A DNA stretch of 55,105 nt from Chlamydiales bacterium (lineage in GTDB: Bacteria; Chlamydiota; Chlamydiia; Chlamydiales; JAJFMA01). The stretch's first letter is position 1; every line of letters begins with the position of its first letter. Below are positions 1 through 9,003 of the stretch, in pieces. The translations under genes and the position numbers were made by a program. The notes under the pieces are model-generated. The model worked only from the letters and a program-made list of their open reading frames with translations. It searched no databases and had not been told where the DNA came from. The DNA is taken from contig JAUXSF010000006.1 of NCBI GenBank assembly GCA_030679955.1, positions 1 through 55,105 on the forward strand, read 5' to 3'.

Positions 1-1
1 C

Positions 2-2602
2 TTGACTTACACTGCTGCAGCTGACCAGTTCGGCACTTCTATTGTGACCGTTACCTACCAGGACGATGGAAGCACTGCCGATGGCGGATTTGACACAACC
101 ACCAAAACCTTCACCATCACGATTGATCCAGTTAACGATGCTCCAACTGCCACTTCCGATAGCTTTAGTGGAATAGAAGATAACCAGATCTCTGACAACG
201 TCCTGACTAACGATTCTGATCTTGAAAATGATCCACTAACAGTCACTTTGGATGTAGGCCCAACTAACGGTGTAGTCGTATTAAATCCGGACGGAACGTT
301 CACATACACACCAAACCTCAACTATTATGGTCCTGATAGCTTTAGCTATATCTTGAGCGATGGCAACCTCACAAGCACCGCCACCGCCAACTTAGACATC
401 ACACCGGTTAATGACGCTCCGTTAGCAGTTAGCGATAACTTTAGTGGAACAGAAGATAACCAAATCTCTGACAACGTGCTGGGTAATGACTCTGATGTTG
501 AAAATGACTCATTAACAGTTACTTTGGATACAGGTCCAGTTAATGGCGTAGTCGTACTTAATCCGGATGGAACGTTCACATATACACCAAACTCTAACTA
601 TTTTGGCCCCGATAGCTTTAGCTATACCTTGAGTGATGGAAGCCTCACAAGTACTGCCACCGTCAATTTAGACATCACACCAGCCAATGACGCTCCTACC
701 GCAGTTAACGACGCTTTTAGTGGGCCTGAAGACTCAGCTATTTCTGGTAATGTACTAACTAATGACAGCGATCTGGATAGTGCGACCCTTACGACCACCT
801 TAAATACCGGACCCCTTCATGGTTCAGTGATAGTAAACCTCGATGGATCTTTTACCTATAATCCGGATCTAAATTACGTGGGTTCCGACACCTTTAGCTA
901 TGATTTGAGCGATGGCGGGCTGATCGCAACAGCGACGGTAAACTTAACGGTCACCTCAGTCAATGACGCTCCTGTAGCCTTAAATGACGCATATATCATG
1001 CCCGAAGATAGTGTTTTAAACGGAAATGTGCTGAGTAATGACAGCGACGTAGATGGTCCTGCGGTGGCCGTATCGCTTGTTATTGGTCCTACGCACGGAA
1101 CGCTTACTTTGAACTCCAATGGAACATTTACCTACACTCCCACTCTGAACTATTTTGGAGTGGATTCGTTTGTATATAGACTCAGTGATGGATTGCTTTC
1201 CAGTCAAGCCATTGCCACTATCAATATTACTCCCATTAACGACACCATCGTCGCGGTAAACGATAACTATACTGTATTTGAAGATCAGTCGGTTGGTGGA
1301 AACGTTTTGGATAATGATACAGATGTCGATACGCCACATTCGAACTTTTTTGCTTTTATTCAGACTAATCCTGCACACGGCAGTGTTACCATCAATCTAA
1401 ATGGAACTTTTGTCTATACCCCCCAAGCTAACTTTTTCGGTGCAGACTTCTTTACTTATCTAGCATTTGATTCAGCCATCAGTAGCTCTCCAGCCAGAGT
1501 TGATATCAATGTCCAACCAGTTAATGATGCACCTACCATTACTGCTGGTGCCGGACAAACTGTCTTGGAGGATTCTGGTCAACATGTCATCAATAACTTT
1601 GCGACCAACATAAGCGTCGGACCGGTGAATGAAAGTACTAGTCAAACGTTATCCTTTGTACTCACCAATAACAATCCTAGTCTCTTCAGTGAGCAGCCCT
1701 CTATTAATGCTGCAGGCACTTTGGTATTTAAACCTGCTGCTGACCAATTTGGAGCTGCTGTCGTAACAATCACAGCTAAAGACTCCGGTGGCACAAGCAA
1801 TGGTGGAGAAGACACTACTATTAGAACCTTTGTAATTAACGTAAATTCTGTCAATGATGCTCCAACTTTTGTCGCGGGTGCTGAGGTTGTTACAAGCGGG
1901 AGTGATCCGGTTGCAATACCAGACTTTGTCCAAAACATAAGCCCTGGCCCAGCAAATGAGTCTTCGCAAAGCGTATTTTTCGACGTATCGGTTGATAATC
2001 CCAATCTATTCGCCACGCCTCCTTCGATAGATCCAAGTGGGAAACTTAGCTTTACCCCTGCTGTAGATGTTTCAGGTCCTGCTGTAGTCAAAGTTACTCT
2101 ATTTGATAGTGGTGGTACAGCCAATGGAGGATTCAATGGCAGCACGCAGTTCTTCACCATCTTCCTGAATACAATACGGATGACACAACCTATCCCCATT
2201 CACAATGACACCAACATGCAGATTCCCAACACGTATTATGAACCAAATCATTATAACGATCCTTTGGCTAACCCTGAAGGGTTCCTTGGGGTGGACGGCT
2301 TTAATCAGATGACAAACACAGGGGAAATGATTGGTTTTGACTCCCTAGAAATCTACAACGCTAATTTAACCTCTTTAATGATCTCTAAAGGAGCCTCATC
2401 TTCTTGGGATGCGTCTAGCAGTAACTTTTTTAATTTAGAACAAGTTTTAGATGTGGCTAGACAAACTTTAGGGTTTACCTCTGATAGCGGTAGCTTAGCA
2501 GAGCTGCTTGACAAAGCAGCGCATGGAGACAGCTCGGATGATCTTTTCAATGATACCGACACTTCTTATGACCGCTTACTAGACCTTCTTGTAGGTGAAT
2601 AG
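2..2602 (+). CDS. Giant cadherin-like / tandem-95 repeat surface protein, 3' end only
   Basis: The reading frame is open from the left edge, so the N-terminus lies outside the window; 866 residues are visible. They start inside a roughly 110-residue repeat, continue with five repeats of 92-95 residues, each opening with ND(A/T) and carrying the motifs EDN/EDS, GNVL.NDSD, NPDGTFTYTP and DSFSY.LSDG, then two more of the 110-residue type. This is the bacterial cadherin/Ig-like (tandem-95) pattern of very large adhesins. From about residue 725 a unique, Asn/Asp-rich tail ends in an acidic helix-like stretch (SYDRLLDLLVGE); no RTX nonapeptides are present, so any export signal would lie in this tail. 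The gene converges on a GAF-HlyD adaptor gene with only 3 bases between stop codons. Role as exported adhesin is inferred from repeats and neighbours. Confidence 0.85.
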   Translation: MTYTAAADQFGTSIVTVTYQDDGSTADGGFDTTTKTFTITIDPVNDAPTATSDSFSGIEDNQISDNVLTNDSDLENDPLTVTLDVGPTNGVVVLNPDGTFTYTPNLNYYGPDSFSYILSDGNLTSTATANLDITPVNDAPLAVSDNFSGTEDNQISDNVLGNDSDVENDSLTVTLDTGPVNGVVVLNPDGTFTYTPNSNYFGPDSFSYTLSDGSLTSTATVNLDITPANDAPTAVNDAFSGPEDSAISGNVLTNDSDLDSATLTTTLNTGPLHGSVIVNLDGSFTYNPDLNYVGSDTFSYDLSDGGLIATATVNLTVTSVNDAPVALNDAYIMPEDSVLNGNVLSNDSDVDGPAVAVSLVIGPTHGTLTLNSNGTFTYTPTLNYFGVDSFVYRLSDGLLSSQAIATINITPINDTIVAVNDNYTVFEDQSVGGNVLDNDTDVDTPHSNFFAFIQTNPAHGSVTINLNGTFVYTPQANFFGADFFTYLAFDSAISSSPARVDINVQPVNDAPTITAGAGQTVLEDSGQHVINNFATNISVGPVNESTSQTLSFVLTNNNPSLFSEQPSINAAGTLVFKPAADQFGAAVVTITAKDSGGTSNGGEDTTIRTFVINVNSVNDAPTFVAGAEVVTSGSDPVAIPDFVQNISPGPANESSQSVFFDVSVDNPNLFATPPSIDPSGKLSFTPAVDVSGPAVVKVTLFDSGGTANGGFNGSTQFFTIFLNTIRMTQPIPIHNDTNMQIPNTYYEPNHYNDPLANPEGFLGVDGFNQMTNTGEMIGFDSLEIYNANLTSLMISKGASSSWDASSSNFFNLEQVLDVARQTLGFTSDSGSLAELLDKAAHGDSSDDLFNDTDTSYDRLLDLLVGE
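134..1522 (+). repeat. Five direct repeats encoding cadherin-like domains
   Basis: Units start at 134, 410, 686, 962 and 1238. The first four are exactly 276 bases (92 codons) and the fifth 285. Units 1 and 2 are close to identical in long stretches at DNA level (for example around 186-357 against 462-633), while units 3-5 are more diverged. This gradient suggests recent duplication or gene conversion at the 5' side. Confidence 0.9.
1523..2182 (+). repeat. Two 110-codon repeats of a second cadherin-like type
   Basis: Units begin with NDAP at 1523 and 1853 and share NISVGP.NES, an NNPSLFS/DNPNLFA block, PAADQFG/PAVDVSG and DSGGT.NGG. The window starts inside a third copy of the same type (AADQFGTSIVTV), so long units bracket the five short ones. 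Confidence 0.8.
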
Positions 2603-2605
2603 CAA

Positions 2606-3907
2606 TTACCAGCCGAGGACATCGCGTACGCTGGCCCAGGGCTTGCGAATAATCCAGTAGAACAGTGATACGTTTTCCCCATACAAGATAGCCGTTCCTT
2701 TTAGACCGAGTTTAATATCGGGCTGTGGGGTAGCCCAGTCGGCCTCGGCTGTGAAGCTTGGTACGCCCTTTTCCGTGACAATACTGAAGTCGGCGATATA
2801 GTTCAGATTGGCATATAGGGTGGTCAGGGGACTGATGTTTAAGACCACCTTGATTGGCTTATCGTGTCGAATAAGAATGTTATCCCTTTCAGGTAGCCAG
2901 ATACGCACCTTAGTCTGCCCAGGCCTACTTACAACCAGCACCCTTTCGCCAACTTTAACAGGTTTTCCGCGCCATTCATCAGGGTTGTCAAAAATCGCTA
3001 CCCCTTCACTAGGCGCGCCGACATCAAGCTGGCTGGCATGGTATTTAGCCAAATCAAGCTCGATGTTGTCTTTTGCTAGTTGCGCCTTCCAAATAGCTGC
3101 TTCATTTAGTGAGGAGGCGTCAGACAATCCCAGCGTTAACACGCGGTTGAGCTGAGCATTTGTAACTTCTACCTGCTTTTCCGCTATCTTCAGCTTTTGT
3201 AAAGGAACCTGCTTATCATAGGAAAAGAGCGTCTGCCCATCTTTGACAGGCTCTCCTGGCTTCACAAGCATTTCAGCGATGATGCCTTCAAGCGGTGCTG
3301 TAACAAGGTATGGATCTTTAGCAACCACTTCGCATGGAGCTACCACGCGCAATGGAATAGGGATCAAAAATAGCAGCACAAAAAGCGAGCCTAGTATCCA
3401 TGCAGCTTTTTTACCGGATGGCCACGAGAATTCCTTCCAAGAAGGAAGCTTTTTCCAAGAGGCTCCGTACCCTTGAGCCAAATGCTCTAGTACCTTTGTC
3501 TGTTGCCCACCCCACGCAGGACCCTTCCAGCGCTCTAGCCATAACCCTAGAATTGTCTCTTCACCATCCTTAATAGGCAGCCAAAGAACTGACGCGCCAT
3601 CATCTAGTTCGATGGTATGCGTTGTCGATAGGTGCTCCAGAGAATTTAGGCGTGTTTCCGCCTCCCGGACAACGGGAGATTCAGTTTCAACAGTAGCTTG
3701 TCCTGATACTCCCAAACATTTGGGGCGCTGACCGCTTACGGTAAACAGTAAAGCGCGGTCATATGAGACAAGCTTACGCGTGTCATTAAGAATAACAAAG
3801 GTAAGAGCTTTGCGAGATGTAGTGGTGAAGGCCTTCATGAGCAATTGATTCATCAAAGCCAGTAGGTGAGTCAGCGATGCTTCTGTATCATTTGCCCCGT
3901 TTGTCAT
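2606..3907 (-). CDS. GAF-like domain fused to HlyD-type membrane fusion protein
   Basis: 433 residues. Residues 10-155 look like a degenerate GAF sensor domain (DTRKLVSYDRALLF, then VLWLPIKDGEETILGLWLE). One membrane helix follows at about 167-189 (ILGSLFVLLFLIP). The rest is an HlyD/biotin-lipoyl-like adaptor: VTAPLEGIIAEMLVKPGEPV is the first half of the barrel-sandwich, then a short coiled hairpin and a beta-barrel. The GAF part should be cytoplasmic and the adaptor periplasmic. Its start ATG overlaps the stop of the upstream adaptor gene by 4 bases (ATGA), so the two are translationally coupled. Likely role: inner-membrane adaptor of the adhesin exporter, with a cytoplasmic sensing or docking domain. 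The GAF call is from pattern only. Confidence 0.75.
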   Translation of the reverse strand: MTNGANDTEASLTHLLALMNQLLMKAFTTTSRKALTFVILNDTRKLVSYDRALLFTVSGQRPKCLGVSGQATVETESPVVREAETRLNSLEHLSTTHTIELDDGASVLWLPIKDGEETILGLWLERWKGPAWGGQQTKVLEHLAQGYGASWKKLPSWKEFSWPSGKKAAWILGSLFVLLFLIPIPLRVVAPCEVVAKDPYLVTAPLEGIIAEMLVKPGEPVKDGQTLFSYDKQVPLQKLKIAEKQVEVTNAQLNRVLTLGLSDASSLNEAAIWKAQLAKDNIELDLAKYHASQLDVGAPSEGVAIFDNPDEWRGKPVKVGERVLVVSRPGQTKVRIWLPERDNILIRHDKPIKVVLNISPLTTLYANLNYIADFSIVTEKGVPSFTAEADWATPQPDIKLGLKGTAILYGENVSLFYWIIRKPWASVRDVLGW

Positions 3908-4635
3908 GGCGATGCCTCTTCAGAGGTTATCTCTAGCGCACCTATCATTCCTGACCGAAGAGAGCGGTCTTTATTGTTTATCTCTGAATCGATTTTGATA
4001 AGCGAGCTCGAAGGATCAATACCGGGAGCTACATGTGTTACCACTGCAGTGTAGGTACCCTGCACTTCGGGGATAGATATCTTTAACTTTTGGCCAACCT
4101 TAATGCTTAAACCAACTCGAGAAGGTACCAATAGCTTTGCTACGAGAATTTGAGCATCCAGAATATCCATAAGAGGTTTGCCTGGCTCTACCCTCTCGTA
4201 CTCCTGCACGTGTACATCCTGAACCTCTCCATCATAGGGTGCCATCAGAGTACACGCCTTGAGTTCTTTAGTAGCTTGGGTGAGGTCTGCTCGTGCTGCC
4301 GCTAGCTTAGCTTCCGCTTCACGCAGTTCAAGCAGAGACGCCGCCTTATCTGCATAAAGGCGTTTTTGAGCAGAAAGTTCAGCCTTTGCTCGTTCTAGAA
4401 CTGCTATCATTTTATCATGATTGGATTTGTATACTTGGTCATCCAGAGTCATCAACACTTCGTTTTTCTTAAACATTTCTCCCATGCGCTTGGGGATAGT
4501 AGTCACAGTCGATATGATCTCTGCGGACAGGGCCGTACGATGTCGCGGTTCTAATACGACGCGAAAGCTTTCCGCATCCAAGCTAGAAAATGACATAACA
4601 GCGGCACAAAATAGTAAAAGTCGGCCTAACAGCAT
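3904..4635 (-). CDS. Periplasmic HlyD/RND-type adaptor protein
   Basis: 243 residues with a signal peptide (MLLGRLLLFCAAVMSFSSLDA). SAEIISTVTTIPKRMGEMFKKNEVLMTLDD is the lipoyl-like half, residues 70-125 form a coiled-coil hairpin rich in Ala, Glu and Lys (the tip includes LYADKAASLLEL), and LMAPYDGEVQDVHVQEYERVEPG is the second lipoyl half, followed by a beta-barrel. It is shorter than typical AcrA/HlyD proteins, so the barrel is compact. An AGAGAGG-like ribosome site lies just before the ATG. First gene of a two-gene operon, divergent from the M50-HlyD gene. Probably bridges the inner-membrane components to the TolC homologue. Confidence 0.85.
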   Translation of the reverse strand: MLLGRLLLFCAAVMSFSSLDAESFRVVLEPRHRTALSAEIISTVTTIPKRMGEMFKKNEVLMTLDDQVYKSNHDKMIAVLERAKAELSAQKRLYADKAASLLELREAEAKLAAARADLTQATKELKACTLMAPYDGEVQDVHVQEYERVEPGKPLMDILDAQILVAKLLVPSRVGLSIKVGQKLKISIPEVQGTYTAVVTHVAPGIDPSSSLIKIDSEINNKDRSLRSGMIGALEITSEEASP

Positions 4636-4689
4636 AGAAACCTCTCTTTGGCTGACCTTAGCAAAAAAAATAATATATAACTAAAAATC

Positions 4690-6831
4690 TTGTCTTTCTA
4701 TGGTTGGGACATGGAACCACAGAAGCCTGAAGAGCAACACCTCCCCAGTTTACGTAAGGATCTGAAACTCTTTCGGGGTCCAGATGATAGTGACGGCTCG
4801 CCCAGCTTCACCATTTATGATCCTGTTAGGGCTCAGTACTTTAAGATCAGCTGGGCAGAGGCTGAAATTATCCATTACATGCGTCCGGGCATGACTGGAC
4901 AGCAACTACTAGATGAATTGCGCGATCATAGTACCCTTAAAATTACTATCAGTGAGCTCCTTTCGTTTTTTCAAGATGCTGCAAATCAAGGGCTTTTGGA
5001 ACGTGATCGCGCTGCTGGCGATATCATGGCCGAGGCGGATAGGTTAAAGGTCCATCCCGTAAAGTCCTTCTTACTCTACTACCTTTTCTTCCGTATTCCC
5101 TTGGTTAACCCAGACAATTTTTTGGCGCGCACAGTAACCAGGGTTAAACCTTTGCTCTCACGGCAAGCATTGGTGGTCTATGCCCTGATTTGTCTATGGG
5201 GTCTGATGATCGTTGCCTTGCAATGGGACACCTTTTTTTCTACCCTCACCCAATTTTTTAGCTTATCTGGCCTTCTGATGTATGGCGTAGCGATAATGTT
5301 TACAAAGGTGATCCACGAATTAGCTCATGCATATGCCGCCAAAAAGTATGGTCTGCGCATCCCGACGATGGGAGTCGCGTTTCTCGTGCTATTTCCCGTG
5401 TTATACACTGATGTCACTGACGCGTGGAAACTTGCCAGCCAAAAAAAGCGGATGATTATCTCCGGGGCTGGGGTTATTGCAGAGCTTACCATCGCAGGCC
5501 TGGCAACCATTGCATGGGCCTATACGGAACCAGGTTTTCTGCAAAGCGCCTTTTTTGTGCTAGCCTCAGCTAACTGGATCAGCAGCTTGGCCATTAACTT
5601 GAACCCAGCTATGCGCTTTGATGGGTATTATTTAATGATGGATTGGGTTGGCGTTGAAAACCTAATGACGAGGTCTTTTCATGCTGCTCGCTGTGCTTTT
5701 TATCGCGTATTCCTTGGCATTCCTGTTCCTAATCCCGAGCCAAAGCTTAGCGTCGCAAAGCAGCGCATAATTATTGGGTACGCAATATACACTTTTCTCT
5801 ACCGAATATTCCTGTACACAGCCATTGCGCTCTTTGTTTACTTTGCTTTCACCAAAACTCTTGGCATTTTTCTGTTTTGTGTTGAAATCTTACTCTTCTT
5901 CATTTGGCCAGTAGTTAGCGAGATACAGGTTTTTAAGAATGTGCGCCATTTGGCAACTTTCAACGAAAGGTCACTTCTTACCATAGCAGTTGCCTCTCTC
6001 TTAACACTCTGGGCAATCATTCCTCTGCCCCATACAATGTCGTTTACTGCCACAACCGTGCCGGTTGATCTTAGAGCTGTTTATGTTCCAGAGGATGGGA
6101 AAGTAGAGGAAATCTTCGTAAATCGTCTGGCACCAGTTAAGAAAGGCCAGGTTTTGGTCGTCATATCCTCTCAAGATATGTCAAATCACCTAGCTCAACT
6201 CGAGCAAGAACGTGAAGTGACCAGAAGGAAAATGGAAGTATCTGCCAACTCAGATAAACTCCGATCTTACTTTTCTGAACAACAAGCACAGTTAGGTCGC
6301 ATCGAGGCGGAGTACGACGCGGTCTTACAGGCACTACAGAAGCTGAAAATCACTGCTGATGTAGATGGCTACGTTTACTATTGGGACGACTACCTTAAAG
6401 TTGCGCAGTTTGTTAGTAAAAACTCTCTGATAGGACGCATTAGCGCTCAGGACAAGCTTGACGTTGTTTTTTTTGTTCCTGAAAGGGATGTAGCATCTCT
6501 AAAAGTGGGTCAGAAAGTTACCTTTCGCACGCGCGCGCTCCGACAGCATGTCGGCGGTGAAATTACACGCATTGCACCGGTTCGCGCAGCACAATTAGAA
6601 TATCCCGAATTGGCCTCTATCCACAAAGGGGACCTGATCGTTACTCAACCAGAAAAGGGAAAGCTGTTATTGGAAGGTAGCTACTTCCCAATAACAGCAT
6701 CATTAGACAACCGCGAAAATTTACGCATTGGTGAAGAGGGCCATGTCTATGTTCAAGGACCCTGGACCTCTTATCTCGTACGTTTATTCCAATACCTTAG
6801 CGCTATCTTTGTTCAAGAAATTAATGCTTAG
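4690..6831 (+). CDS. PqqD-like / M50 site-2 protease-like / HlyD fusion protein
   Basis: 713 residues from a TTG; an in-frame ATG at 4711 (residue 8) may be the true start, as neither has a strong ribosome site. Residues 15-110 resemble a PqqD-type winged-helix peptide-binding domain (FTIYDPVRAQYFKISWAEAEII, then GLLERD). Residues 125-455 are a multi-pass M50 domain with zinc motif HELAH (209-213) and the third site-2-protease motif NLNPAMRFDGYY (D311). From about 455 comes an HlyD adaptor with lipoyl halves (VPEDGKVEEIFVN; LKITADVDGYVYYW) around a coiled-coil hairpin. The catalytic residues are intact. It is divergent from the two adaptor genes and overlaps the TolC gene tail to tail by 11 bases. 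Inferred role: inner-membrane core of the exporter, recognising and perhaps clipping substrate. Confidence 0.85.
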   Translation: MSFYGWDMEPQKPEEQHLPSLRKDLKLFRGPDDSDGSPSFTIYDPVRAQYFKISWAEAEIIHYMRPGMTGQQLLDELRDHSTLKITISELLSFFQDAANQGLLERDRAAGDIMAEADRLKVHPVKSFLLYYLFFRIPLVNPDNFLARTVTRVKPLLSRQALVVYALICLWGLMIVALQWDTFFSTLTQFFSLSGLLMYGVAIMFTKVIHELAHAYAAKKYGLRIPTMGVAFLVLFPVLYTDVTDAWKLASQKKRMIISGAGVIAELTIAGLATIAWAYTEPGFLQSAFFVLASANWISSLAINLNPAMRFDGYYLMMDWVGVENLMTRSFHAARCAFYRVFLGIPVPNPEPKLSVAKQRIIIGYAIYTFLYRIFLYTAIALFVYFAFTKTLGIFLFCVEILLFFIWPVVSEIQVFKNVRHLATFNERSLLTIAVASLLTLWAIIPLPHTMSFTATTVPVDLRAVYVPEDGKVEEIFVNRLAPVKKGQVLVVISSQDMSNHLAQLEQEREVTRRKMEVSANSDKLRSYFSEQQAQLGRIEAEYDAVLQALQKLKITADVDGYVYYWDDYLKVAQFVSKNSLIGRISAQDKLDVVFFVPERDVASLKVGQKVTFRTRALRQHVGGEITRIAPVRAAQLEYPELASIHKGDLIVTQPEKGKLLLEGSYFPITASLDNRENLRIGEEGHVYVQGPWTSYLVRLFQYLSAIFVQEINA

Positions 6832-8542
6832 GACGGTCAGAAAAGTCTATTGTTTCGTGAGGCCACTCTTCCCGCCTTGCTTGGTTGGAAGACCTCTGCT
6901 GAACTACAGGCTCTTCAGTAGTATCGACAGCTGGTAAATTTGGATCGAACTCGTTCGCCTCTGGTCCTGGAACGATTTCTTCTGCCGGCAGCTCATGCCT
7001 ACTGTCAATAGTTTCTTCTGTTACTTTAATCACGGTCATCTCAGGATCGCCACCTAACTCTTGAGCGGTATCATACTCTGTCCACAATACATTGTCGCAT
7101 CCTTGGCGCACATCATAGATCTGACAGCCAATATCTGGAGCGGAGAAGCGTAAAGACCGACCCACAGAATTGCTAAGCTGTTCTAATGCTATCTGCAAAT
7201 TCGCATAAGCCTTGTAAGCCTGAAGCTCAGCGAAGAGAGCATCGGCCTCAAAGTCCATGACTTCATCACCATGGAATTGACCAGCTTCTTCCATACGTAT
7301 GGAGAGGTCGTATTTGCGGCCTTTAATAGATTGCATTTCTCGTGCTAGCTGATATTGCTCCATTGTTTCTTCAACGTTGATAAAGGCCAAGTGCACCTGA
7401 GTTAACACGCCCATAGACATAGACAGGCGAGTTTTCTCACTTAACCAACGCTGATACCAAGCCTTGTAAACTGTATGTTTTTTGGACGGGATCGATAGCA
7501 AGTCTAGGGTAGCTCTGACGCCAACTGTCCACCAGTTATTGTATAACAAGAATTTGTTATCATCATGATTGTAGCCGCCAAACAAAGCCACGCTAGGATA
7601 CATGTTGATAATAGAGCGACGGATTTCATCCATATCCGACCATACCTGGAAGTCTTGGCCGAATAGTTCAGGACGGTGCAGTAACGCTTCGTATTCAAGT
7701 TCGCAAATATCGATTTTAGGAACAGAAACTTCTTCCAAATTGATTTCGGCAAGCTCCATAGGGCATCCAGGAGGAACACCCATCAGCGCTTGCAACTCAG
7801 CCATAGCGCTGCGGTACTCATTGCGGAAAGCGAACAGCTTGATTTCAATATCCACGATTCGATCCTCTTGCGTCAAACCACGCAATTCGGATACAGCACG
7901 TTCGGATACTTCAGATTGTATAAGTTCTTGGCGGTGTTTAAGGTCGCCGATTAGACTTTCAGCACGTATAACAGCCTTGCGCGCAACAGCTGCGCGGTAG
8001 TACGATCTGAATACATCCAAAACCAAGTTTTGGCGTGCACGCAAGTGTCTCTGACGCAGAATTTGATAGCGGTCAAGGTCTTGACGAGCCTGATAGTACG
8101 CCAAACCATAGTCTAAAATGTTGAACACGTAATGGAGTTCAAAAACCCTTGTATCTTGTTCAGAAGATATAGACGGAGGGGCAGGGGGTTGTGCTGTCAA
8201 TGATTGTGAAGATGAGCCAGTATTGCGGTTTCTGTGTTTGACCTCGCCGAAAGCATTTAGCTGACCAATCTCACGAAGCATGTCCTGCATATATGTTTCG
8301 CACTGGACGGATAGCTCCAGTTGCTGCAATCTCACGTCTAAGTTGTTTTCTAGAGCTATTTGAATAGCCTCTGTAAGCGTTATAGCGTGGTCTGGGAGGC
8401 ACGACTCCGAATAGATCTCTTCAATGTCGGTGTTTGCATTGGCCTCACGCACAGTACATGGGTCCTGACACATGCGATGAGGCAAACATCCTTGTGTAGC
8501 GACAAGGCCTAGTAGCGTTAGGTAGAGCGGTAGTTTTTTCAT
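6821..8542 (-). CDS. TolC-family outer-membrane channel, lipoprotein
   Basis: 573 residues. The N-terminus is a lipoprotein signal (LLGLVATQGC, lipid Cys19). TolC-type helical repeats follow: LTEAIQIALENNLDVRLQQLEL near residue 55, then long amphipathic helices (ARQNLVLDVFRSYYRAAVARKAVIRAE; TRLSMSMGVLTQVHLAFINVEETMEQYQLA). A Pro/Glu-rich tail of about 100 residues after the barrel/coil part (AEEIVPGPEANEFDPNLPAV) is longer than in classical TolC. It should form the outer-membrane exit duct for the neighbouring adaptor proteins. It is convergent with the M50-HlyD gene and transcribed from its own promoter upstream of 8542. Confidence 0.85.
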   Translation of the reverse strand: MKKLPLYLTLLGLVATQGCLPHRMCQDPCTVREANANTDIEEIYSESCLPDHAITLTEAIQIALENNLDVRLQQLELSVQCETYMQDMLREIGQLNAFGEVKHRNRNTGSSSQSLTAQPPAPPSISSEQDTRVFELHYVFNILDYGLAYYQARQDLDRYQILRQRHLRARQNLVLDVFRSYYRAAVARKAVIRAESLIGDLKHRQELIQSEVSERAVSELRGLTQEDRIVDIEIKLFAFRNEYRSAMAELQALMGVPPGCPMELAEINLEEVSVPKIDICELEYEALLHRPELFGQDFQVWSDMDEIRRSIINMYPSVALFGGYNHDDNKFLLYNNWWTVGVRATLDLLSIPSKKHTVYKAWYQRWLSEKTRLSMSMGVLTQVHLAFINVEETMEQYQLAREMQSIKGRKYDLSIRMEEAGQFHGDEVMDFEADALFAELQAYKAYANLQIALEQLSNSVGRSLRFSAPDIGCQIYDVRQGCDNVLWTEYDTAQELGGDPEMTVIKVTEETIDSRHELPAEEIVPGPEANEFDPNLPAVDTTEEPVVQQRSSNQARREEWPHETIDFSDRPKH

Positions 8543-8654
8543 AAGTCCATCCGAAGTAGTGAAAGATTTGTTTCATACTGCAAAACGGCCATTTACCCAA
8601 AATGTTTTTTTGACTACAAGATAGAAAAAACCACTGGATCAAATGATCGCTATA

Positions 8655-8663
8655 TGCTATAAC
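8655..8663 (+). promoter_or_regulatory. Extended -10 promoter before tRNA-Thr
   Basis: TGCTATAAC is an extended -10 element (TGnTATAAC) ending 20 bases before the mature tRNA-Thr 5' end. No convincing -35 hexamer is at the standard distance, as expected for an extended -10 promoter. Confidence 0.45.
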
Positions 8664-8683
8664 CTTGGCTATTCCACGTTTTT

Positions 8684-8756
<73 letters not shown>

Positions 8757-8771
8757 CACTTTTTCGTTCCT

Positions 8772-8854
8772 GGGAGTGTCGCATAGCGGCCAATTGCATC
8801 GGACTGTAAATCCGACGACTTACGTCTACGTTGGTTCGAATCCAACCACTCCCA
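8772..8854 (+). tRNA. tRNA-Tyr (anticodon GTA)
   Basis: Acceptor arms GGGAGTG and CACTCCC pair, with discriminator A. The anticodon stem CGGA/TCCG encloses GTA, and a long variable arm (type II, as in bacterial tRNA-Tyr) precedes T-arm TTGG-TTCGAAT-CCAA. CCA is not encoded. The Thr(TGT)-Tyr(GTA) order is the same as thrU-tyrU upstream of tufB in E. coli, but the glyT-thrT-tufB part does not follow. Confidence 0.95.
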
Positions 8855-8887
8855 ACCTTCCATCATCTTCACTCTCACTTCTGCACC

Positions 8888-9003
8888 ATGGACCAGCATG
8901 GACCTTATGGACCAGCATGGACCTTATGGACCTTATGGACCTTATGGACCAGCATGGACCGAAGATGGACGTTTTTTTCGTCCATATCGTCCATAAGGTC
9001 CAT
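8888..9003. repeat. Word-repeat array, class A (ATGGACC)
   Basis: ATGGACC occurs eight times with 2-3 base spacers (TT or AGC, so the period is 9 or 10), then the array inverts: GATGGACG, seven T, CGTCCAT and two more inverted copies (CGTCCAT, GGTCCAT). The end can fold as a GGACG/CGTCC hairpin. All frames stay open through it, so the repeat appears in spurious ORFs as WTLWT or MDLMD. It fills the gap between tRNA-Tyr and the four-helix-bundle gene. Confidence 0.9.

Noticed and set aside
1642-2199. 185-codon minus-strand ORF inside the adhesin
   Set aside because: Mirror frame of the repeat-rich adhesin; proline/serine-rich without a ribosome site.
8888-9003. CRISPR array
   Set aside because: Units are 9-10 bases with no spacers of CRISPR size and no cas genes nearby.
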